64,000 nucleotides of DNA. Origin: Polaromonas sp. SP1. GTDB taxonomy: Bacteria; Pseudomonadota; Gammaproteobacteria; Burkholderiales; Burkholderiaceae_C. The position numbers and the translations under genes are program-made. The stretch covers positions 930,001 to 994,000 of the forward strand of contig NZ_CP031013.1 of assembly GCF_003711205.1 (NCBI RefSeq), written 5' to 3'. Within the stretch, counting starts at the first letter, position 1. Every line of letters begins with the position of its first letter. Below the pieces are notes generated by a model. That model ran no database searches. It saw nothing but the letters and a program-made list of their open reading frames with translations, and was not told the DNA's origin. Shown here in pieces: positions 59,077-64,000 of the stretch.

Positions 59077-59544
59077 TTATTCGCCGGCGGACTGGCTGCG
59101 TGACGCGCGGCCGGCCAGGCGGGCTTCGCTCAAATCGGCTTCGTGGCGGTCGCGCAGTGTCTTGGCCAGGGTAAAGGTGCAGGTGATCAGGTAGAGCCAG
59201 CTCACACCCAGGAAGGCCTTGTAGGTTTCATTGATCTCCATGCGCCACAGGCCCCAGCCGGTCAGCGACATCGCCAGGAAGAAGCCGCCCCACACCACCA
59301 GCTTGAACATCGGGGTGTCGGTCATCCGGCCTTCGGCACGGCTTTGCTCCTGGTCACGCACATACTTGGCCAGCACAAAGGCGGCCGACAGGCAGAAGAA
59401 ATAACCCATGACCATGAAGGCGCGGTCCAGGTCCTTGCCGGGCAGGTAAGACAAGCCCACGGCGCAGAGGAAAACAGCGATCAGGAAAGAAACCCAGACC
59501 TGCAATTGCCAGGGTTTGGAGTCACGGTGTATCAGCGTCTGCAT
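59077..59544 (-). CDS. YiaA/YiaB-family inner membrane protein
   Basis: A 155-residue protein with four hydrophobic helices arranged as two repeated pairs: LQVWVSFLIAVFLCAVGLSY and FMVMGYFFCLSAAFVLAKYV, then KLVVWGGFFLAMSLTGWGLW and YKAFLGVSWLYLITCTFTLA. This is the YiaAB two-helix repeat (PF05360-type). Function is unknown. It is the first gene of the minus operon and lies about 100 bp downstream of the palindrome at 59641. Confidence 0.87.
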   Translation of the reverse strand: MQTLIHRDSKPWQLQVWVSFLIAVFLCAVGLSYLPGKDLDRAFMVMGYFFCLSAAFVLAKYVRDQEQSRAEGRMTDTPMFKLVVWGGFFLAMSLTGWGLWRMEINETYKAFLGVSWLYLITCTFTLAKTLRDRHEADLSEARLAGRASRSQSAGE

Positions 59545-59640
59545 AAAAACCTTTGAGGTTGTTGAGGAGCCCTTAATGTGCGCCCGGGCCCCTCAAAACC
59601 AATGCAGATAGCGATACAGTTTCCCGAAAATGACTCCAGG

Positions 59641-59657
59641 GTATCGACTATTGATAC
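59641..59657. promoter_or_regulatory. Palindromic operator candidate upstream of the yiaA-like operon
   Basis: GTATCGACTATTGATAC is a 17-bp imperfect palindrome (GTATC...GATAC arms). The same arms and spacing recur at 62608-62624 before the XRE regulator. A half-site (GATAGCGATAC, 59607-59617) lies nearer to the operon. It probably marks the regulator binding site. Confidence 0.65.
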
Positions 59658-59658
59658 T

Positions 59659-61608
59659 TCAGACCCTCAGGAGCGCTTCAACCCGGGCGCGCAGGGCTTC
59701 GGGCTGCACCTGTGCCGCGGCCAGCGCGGGCCCGGCGTTCAGGCCCACGCGGCTGAAGATCCCGCGGCGGAAAGGCTTGACCATGGCATTGCCTTTTTCA
59801 ACGCGGCTGAAGAAGGAACCCCACAGGTTGGTCAGCGCCATGGGCACCACCGGCACCTGCAGCCCATCGCGCTCGGCGTTCTCCAGGATCTTCATGATGC
59901 CGCCCTTGAAGGCCTGCAGCTCGCCGTTTTTGGTGATGCCGCCTTCCGGGAAGATGGCCAGCAGGTCGCCGTCACGCAGCACCTTGGCCGCTGCTTCAAA
60001 AGCCGCTTCGTACAGCGCCGGGTCTTCGGTGCGCGGCGCAATCGGGATCGCCTTGGCCAGGCGGAAGAGCCAGCCCAGCACCGGCATTTTGAAGATGCGG
60101 TGGTCCATCACGAAATAGATGGGGCGCGGGCTGGCGGCCATCAGCAGCACCGGGTCGACAAAACTGACGTGGTTGCAGGTCAGCACGGCCGCGCCTTGGG
60201 CCGGGATGTTCTCGTCGCCGGTGATCTTGAAGCGGTAGACCAGCCGCGAGGCGATCAGCGCGATGAAACGCAGCAGGTACTCAGGCACCAGCATGAAGAT
60301 GTAGAAGGCCACCACCGCATTGGCCAGGCCGGTGAAGAGGAAGATTTGCGGGATGCTGAAGTTGGCCTTGAGCAACGCGCCGGCCAGGATGGCGCTGACG
60401 ATCATGAACAGCGCATTGAGAATGTTGTTGGCCGCAATGATGCGCGCCCGATGCGTGGGCTGGCTGCGCAGCTGGATCAGCGCGTACATGGGCACGCTGT
60501 ACAGGCCTGCAAACAGGCTGAGCAGCGCCAGGTCAATCATCACGCGCCAATGCGCATGCTGCGACATGAAGTCGCCCACACTCATGATGGCCACGGCAGG
60601 CAGGCCGCGCGATGCGAAGTACAGATCGATCGCAAACACGCTCATGCCGATGGCGCCCACGGGCACCAGGCCGATTTCCACGTGGCGCTTGCTGAGTACT
60701 TCGCACAGCAGGGACCCGGTGGCGATGCCGATGGAAAACACCACGAGCAGCAGCGAAGCCACCTGCTCATTGCCGTGCAGCACCTCTTTGGCAAAGCTCG
60801 GGAACTGGCTCAAAAACACCGCGCCGAAAAACCACATCCAGCTGATGCCCAGCATGGAGCGGAACACCACGGTGTTCTCTTTGGCGAGCTTCAAATTGCG
60901 CCAGGTTTCCGTCACCGGGTTCCAGTTGATCTTGAGCTCCGGGTCGGTCGCCGGTGTGAGCGGAATGAACTGCGAAACAAGGCGGCCGAGCAGGGCCAGG
61001 GCCACGCAGGCAATGGCCACATAATCCGGCCCGACCTGGGGCACGGCCACCATCAACCCGCCCACCACCTGGCCCAGCAGGATGGCCACAAAGGTGCCCA
61101 TCTCCACCATGCCGTTGCCGCCGGTCAGTTCGCGCTCATTCAGCGCCTGCGGCAGGTAGGCGAATTTGACGGGGCCGAAAATGGTGGAATGCAGGCCCAT
61201 CAGGAAGGTGCAGCCCAGCAGCACCGGCACCTGGACGTTGGGGTTGCTGCTCATGAAACCGGCCGCGGCGATCAGCATGATCACCACTTCCAGGTTCTTC
61301 ACGAAGCGGATCACGCGGGTTTTCTCAAACTTGTCGGTGAGCTGGCCGCTGGTGGCCGAGAACAGCAGGAACGGCAGGATAAACAGCGCGCCGATGGCCA
61401 GCCCGGCCAGCGCCGGCGGCAGCCAGCTCACGCTGAGCTGGTAGGTCACCATCACGGTAAAGGCAAATTTGAAGAGGTTGTCGTTGGCCGCGCCTGAGAA
61501 CTGCGTCCAGAAGAACGGCGCGAAGCGGCGCTGCTTCAGGAGCGCAAACTGGTTCGGGTGCTCGTGAAGGGGTGGCGGCGACACCGGGGCGGCCTGATCA
61601 ACACTCAT
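59659..61608 (-). CDS. LplT-like MFS transporter fused to PlsC-like acyltransferase
   Basis: A 649-residue fusion. Residues 1 to about 430 form a major-facilitator unit with about 12 helices (FFWTQFSGAANDNLFKFAFT is typical of LplT lysophospholipid flippases). The C-terminal part is an acyltransferase: CNHVSFVDP (His480, Asp485) and FPEGGITKNGE. It resembles the LplT plus Aas-acyltransferase half that re-acylates lysophospholipids at the inner membrane; the acyl-ACP synthetase half is absent. The start overlaps the stop of the ceramidase-like gene by four bases. Confidence 0.92.
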   Translation of the reverse strand: MSVDQAAPVSPPPLHEHPNQFALLKQRRFAPFFWTQFSGAANDNLFKFAFTVMVTYQLSVSWLPPALAGLAIGALFILPFLLFSATSGQLTDKFEKTRVIRFVKNLEVVIMLIAAAGFMSSNPNVQVPVLLGCTFLMGLHSTIFGPVKFAYLPQALNERELTGGNGMVEMGTFVAILLGQVVGGLMVAVPQVGPDYVAIACVALALLGRLVSQFIPLTPATDPELKINWNPVTETWRNLKLAKENTVVFRSMLGISWMWFFGAVFLSQFPSFAKEVLHGNEQVASLLLVVFSIGIATGSLLCEVLSKRHVEIGLVPVGAIGMSVFAIDLYFASRGLPAVAIMSVGDFMSQHAHWRVMIDLALLSLFAGLYSVPMYALIQLRSQPTHRARIIAANNILNALFMIVSAILAGALLKANFSIPQIFLFTGLANAVVAFYIFMLVPEYLLRFIALIASRLVYRFKITGDENIPAQGAAVLTCNHVSFVDPVLLMAASPRPIYFVMDHRIFKMPVLGWLFRLAKAIPIAPRTEDPALYEAAFEAAAKVLRDGDLLAIFPEGGITKNGELQAFKGGIMKILENAERDGLQVPVVPMALTNLWGSFFSRVEKGNAMVKPFRRGIFSRVGLNAGPALAAAQVQPEALRARVEALLRV

Positions 61609-62513
61609 GCTTGACTCCTCGTTTCAGTTGTTGTGCGGCGGGCTTTGGCCGAACGGCGGGCCTGCTCTCTTGTAGACAGTGCTCTGGATTCTGCCTTGCT
61701 TTTCCGGGCAGCCAGAAGCGCCGACACCACGGGCCACGCGGCAAAGCTGGCCACCACATGTTTGAGGCTGTGGCCCGACACGAGTTGGCCCGTCCATTCA
61801 TAGACCGCGTGGTCGCCCAGCTCCAGCAGCTTGGCCAGCGCGTAGATCGCAATGAGGAGCGCCCAACGGACCGGCAGTGCCCGCACCTGGGCAGGCCGCA
61901 CAAAGGCACAGCACAGGATCAGCGCCATGCCGCCAAATTGCAGCACCGCCCACGGCAACACATTGCCCGTCAAGGACCATGCGAACACCGACAAGGGCCC
62001 GAGCACCAGCACCGCGGCCGCCAGCGCCAGGCCCGCGCGGGTGCTGACCGCCTGCATCGCGGCAAGCCCCAGCAAGCCGGCAAACGCCAGCACCATGCCG
62101 GCGCGGTCCCAGACCAGGCCCGCATCGTCAGGTTGCAGGTGGTAAGCCGCAGACACGGCCGTCGTCACCCACAAGCCGCCAAAAAAGAGCGCGGCCATGG
62201 CTGCGGCAGCACCGCTGACGGCCCGCGCACGCACCGCCCGCAGCAGCGCCCACACACCCACCATGCCCCACAAGGCAAACGGCAGGTTGCTGATGACGTC
62301 CATCGCATGCGGCAGCCCGCCCCAGCTGCGCTGGTCGGCAAAGGCGTGATAGTGCGAAGGCTGTGCCACTGAAGGGCCCAGCAGCGCCACCGTCAACAGC
62401 AAAAGAACCACCGCGACGAGCGCACATTCGCGTCGCCAGACAAGCGCGGCCGGGCGCGCGTGCCACGGTAGCGGCTCGACCCGGCGGTGAGGGGTGATGG
62501 GGGTGGTTTGCAT
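61605..62513 (-). CDS. CREST-superfamily (alkaline-ceramidase-like) membrane hydrolase
   Basis: A 302-residue membrane protein with about seven helices. The CREST metal-site residues are visible in HAMDVISNLPFALWG (Asp/Ser), VSAAYHLQPDDAGLVWDRAG (His and Asp) and the C-terminal GQLVSGHSLKHVVASFAAW (His-x3-His). These are the conserved motifs of alkaline ceramidases and PAQR/PER1 relatives. The substrate is unknown. Coupling to the lysophospholipid transporter-acyltransferase gene suggests lipid remodelling. Confidence 0.85.
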   Translation of the reverse strand: MQTTPITPHRRVEPLPWHARPAALVWRRECALVAVVLLLLTVALLGPSVAQPSHYHAFADQRSWGGLPHAMDVISNLPFALWGMVGVWALLRAVRARAVSGAAAAMAALFFGGLWVTTAVSAAYHLQPDDAGLVWDRAGMVLAFAGLLGLAAMQAVSTRAGLALAAAVLVLGPLSVFAWSLTGNVLPWAVLQFGGMALILCCAFVRPAQVRALPVRWALLIAIYALAKLLELGDHAVYEWTGQLVSGHSLKHVVASFAAWPVVSALLAARKSKAESRALSTREQARRSAKARRTTTETRSQA

Positions 62514-62607
62514 GCGGGGCTCCTTGGGTTAAGTGAGCTGGACTGTGCCGGTCGCATAGGGTCAAAAGCATCAAAATTCAACCCAGTGCCAACCATTCAA
62601 ACCCGAA

Positions 62608-62624
62608 GTACCGATAATCGATAC
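62608..62624. promoter_or_regulatory. Palindromic operator candidate at the start of the XRE gene
   Basis: GTACCGATAATCGATAC is a 17-bp palindrome whose right arm ends two bases before the XRE start codon. It contains GATAAT (62613-62618), a good -10 box. It shares arms with the site at 59641-59657 and lies in the divergent gap to the ceramidase-like operon. Confidence 0.7.
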
Positions 62625-62626
62625 CC

Positions 62627-63358
62627 ATGAGCACCACCGCCGACCTCGTCACCCTCCTCAAAAAAGAACTCAAGGCCGCCCGCATGACGTACGCGGACCT
62701 GGCCGGCAAACTGGGCATGGCCGAATCCAGCGTCAAGCGCATGCTGGCCAAGGGCGATATGCCGCTGTCGCGCATTGACGCCATCTGCCGCGCGCTCAAG
62801 CTCGACTTTGCCGACCTGGCCCGGCGCGTGGCCGACACACAGCCGCTGCTGGCGGAACTCACCGAATCACAGGAAAAAGCCGTAGTGGCAGACAAAAAGC
62901 TGTTGCTGGCCGCCATTTGTGTGCTGTCGCAATGGACGCTGGAGCAGATCACCACCAGCTACCGGGTGTCGGAAGCCGAGTGCATCAAATACCTGGCGCA
63001 GCTGGACCGCATCGGCATCATTGAGCTCAAGCCCCTGAACCGCTACCGGCTCAAGCTGGCCAAGACTTTCCGCTGGCGCCCGCACGGCCCGGTGATGGAC
63101 TACTTCCGCGAGAACGCCTTGCTCGACTATTTTTCGGGCGGCTTTGACGGCAACGGCGAAGGCCTGCTGCTGGTGCACGGCTCCATCAGCCGCGGCCTGG
63201 CGCCTTCATTCCTGGAGCGCATGCAACGCGTTGCACAGGACTTTGCCCAGCAGCACCAGACCGACCAGAAGCTGGGGGAGAAGGACCGCGAGGGGTTCAC
63301 ACTCCTGTTGGCCATGCGCAGCTGGGAATTCGAAGCTTTTGCGGCGCTAAGAAGGTAA
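62627..63358 (+). CDS. XRE-family transcriptional regulator
   Basis: A 243-residue regulator. The helix-turn-helix is RMTYADLAGKLGMAESSVKR followed by MLAKGDMPLSRIDAICRALK. The remaining 165 residues contain a second DNA-binding-like segment (WTLEQITTSYRVSEAECIKY) and a basic linker, without a known ligand domain. There is no Shine-Dalgarno before the ATG, and the -10 box is nine bases upstream, so the mRNA is probably leaderless. It is divergent from the lipid operon and likely autoregulated by the palindrome at its start. Confidence 0.87.
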   Translation: MSTTADLVTLLKKELKAARMTYADLAGKLGMAESSVKRMLAKGDMPLSRIDAICRALKLDFADLARRVADTQPLLAELTESQEKAVVADKKLLLAAICVLSQWTLEQITTSYRVSEAECIKYLAQLDRIGIIELKPLNRYRLKLAKTFRWRPHGPVMDYFRENALLDYFSGGFDGNGEGLLLVHGSISRGLAPSFLERMQRVAQDFAQQHQTDQKLGEKDREGFTLLLAMRSWEFEAFAALRR

Positions 63359-63375
63359 CACCCTCGTCCGGGGCT

Positions 63376-63445
63376 CACTTCGTGTAGCCCGTTCCCCCCT
63401 CAAGGGGGCGGCGCCTAGGGCCGGCGAAGCCAGACCCGTGGCGCC
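63376..63445. repeat. GC-rich intergenic repeat, copy C (diverged)
   Basis: After the XRE gene: TTCCCCCCTCAAGGGGGCGG, then GGCCGGCGAAGCCAGACCCG. It is a relative of copies A and B with the same C-run/G-run hairpin followed by a GGCCGGC-AAGCC box. Confidence 0.6.
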
Positions 63446-63480
63446 CGCTGGTATTCGGGTCGAGAGGCTGCCTGAGCCAT

Positions 63481-63492
63481 ATTGCATGCAAT
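63481..63492. promoter_or_regulatory. Perfect 12-bp palindrome ATTGCATGCAAT
   Basis: A perfect dyad in an AT-rich promoter region. A second near copy, TTGTGCATGCAAT, lies at 63563-63575, just before the start codon of the next gene. Candidate operator pair for an unknown regulator. Confidence 0.55.
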
Positions 63493-63562
63493 TACATTAG
63501 CTAACTAAGAAAATTTAGGGTTTACTGGTAATATTCAGCCAATTAAAGCTTGTGCGAGCATT

Positions 63563-63575
63563 TTGTGCATGCAAT
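63563..63575. promoter_or_regulatory. Second GCATGCAAT operator-like site
   Basis: TTGTGCATGCAAT shares GTGCATGCAAT-type core with the palindrome at 63481 and is 17 bp from the ATG at 63592. A TAATAT box lies between the two sites at 63529-63534. Confidence 0.45.
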
Positions 63576-63591
63576 CTTCAACAACCCCACG

Positions 63592-64000
63592 ATGAACAAC
63601 ACCTCCACCTATGTCGGCCTGCCCATTCCGGTAGCCGCCAACCTGACCGACACCAAGTACTTTTTCCAGGCGCTGGACAACTTCTCGCGGGTGATGGCGA
63701 TACGCCCGGGGGACCGGGTGCTGATGCTGGCGGACCCGTTGCTGGACCCACGTGTCATTGACGCCGTGATCGGCATTGCCAAATCGCGCGGCGCGGAAGT
63801 GCGTATCTATATGGAGCCGAGCACGCAGGTCACTGCGGTGCCCGAGGAAGTGCACGCCATGCTGAAGAAGGCCACCTTTGTGGTGTCAACCTGGTTTTGC
63901 TCCATCCTGGATCCGCTGTGCATCAACCTGCGCCGCGCCGGGCAGCGCTGGGTGAAGATCACCTACTTTCGCAACCTGGATTTGCTGCATACACCGCAGG
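63592..64000 (+). CDS. Aminopeptidase M29/NicX-like protein (3' end outside window)
   Basis: The frame is open from the ATG at 63592 to the window end, giving the first 136 residues. The N-terminal pattern RVMAIRPGDRVLMLADPLLD, then PRVIDAVIGIAKSRGAEVRI, resembles the M29 aminopeptidase superfamily, which includes 2,5-dihydroxypyridine 5,6-dioxygenase NicX. The metal ligands lie further downstream and cannot be seen. A hydrolase or ring-cleaving role in catabolism is therefore only a suggestion. No strong ribosome site is visible. Confidence 0.6.
   Translation, partial: MNNTSTYVGLPIPVAANLTDTKYFFQALDNFSRVMAIRPGDRVLMLADPLLDPRVIDAVIGIAKSRGAEVRIYMEPSTQVTAVPEEVHAMLKKATFVVSTWFCSILDPLCINLRRAGQRWVKITYFRNLDLLHTPQ

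Noticed and set aside
59578-61497. Long plus-strand open frame (639 residues) opposite the LplT-PlsC gene
   Set aside because: His/Gln/Arg-rich antisense shadow; the minus strand has intact transporter and acyltransferase motifs.

Overview
The window is chromosomal DNA of a GC-rich betaproteobacterium, most likely Burkholderiales, family Comamonadaceae (Polaromonas, Variovorax or Rhodoferax-like). This rests on gene neighbourhoods and protein character: Bug-type binding proteins, a spc-alpha ribosomal block that starts at rplN, a glpSTPQUV glycerol ABC operon, recG-oxyR-dps, and small intergenic repeats of a kind I associate with this family. No plasmid, prophage or CRISPR signature was seen.

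Layout. (1) 1-8.5 kb, plus strand: a branched-chain-amino-acid-type ABC transporter (livG partial, livH, livM, binding protein, livF), a PaaK-like acyl-CoA ligase and two Bug/TctC binding proteins. (2) 8.5-10.3 kb: a rifamycin ADP-ribosyltransferase (arr) homologue, a DUF1840 protein and a BsmA/IDO-like 2-oxoglutarate dioxygenase. (3) 10.4-17.8 kb: an aerobic CoA-dependent anthranilate (2-aminobenzoate) pathway of the Azoarcus evansii abm type. It encodes the fused monooxygenase/reductase, a MarR regulator, enoyl-CoA hydratase, acyl-CoA dehydrogenase, CoA ligase, thioesterase and a RidA protein. Most of these genes overlap at their start and stop codons, and a palindromic operator candidate lies inside the promoter. 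The transporter of region 1 plausibly imports the aromatic acid. (4) 17.9-20.3 kb: a minus-strand pair of unrecognised genes, then an IS3 fragment and an internally deleted IS21-type element. (5) 20.3-29.6 kb, minus strand: the spc-alpha operon rplN to rplQ, with an excellent sigma70 promoter in front of rplN and an initiator tRNA-Met plus terminator at the end. (6) 29.8-40.5 kb: glycerol uptake and use. glpS-T-P-Q-U-V and glpD are on the minus strand; glpR and glpK diverge on the plus strand. (7) 40.5-47.8 kb: phytase-like esterase lipoprotein, proC, an Ala/Lys-rich exported peptide, then recG-oxyR-dps-ubiA on the minus strand. (8) 48-54.7 kb: queA-tgt (queuosine), then a surface-glycan trio (GT9, GtrA, GT39/ArnT-like) and a cysteine-hydrolase lipoprotein. 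(9) 54.7-63.4 kb: an aldo/keto reductase; a minus-strand envelope operon (YiaA/B, an exported protein, DUF2145, a membrane zinc-ribbon protein); and a lipid module (CREST/ceramidase-like protein coupled to an LplT-PlsC fusion), next to a divergent XRE regulator. (10) 63.6-64 kb: start of an M29/NicX-like gene.

The most interesting points from direct reading are these. The same 17-bp palindrome sits at the XRE gene start and upstream of the YiaA/B operon, which suggests a small undescribed envelope regulon. GlpS and GlpT have complementary motif losses that predict one consensus and one degenerate ATP site. A 17-bp GCTAT...ATAGC-type repeat recurs inside and between genes and encodes an (A)(I/T)xLIA peptide when it lies in reading frames. 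A RidA-family enamine deaminase is built into the anthranilyl-CoA pathway.
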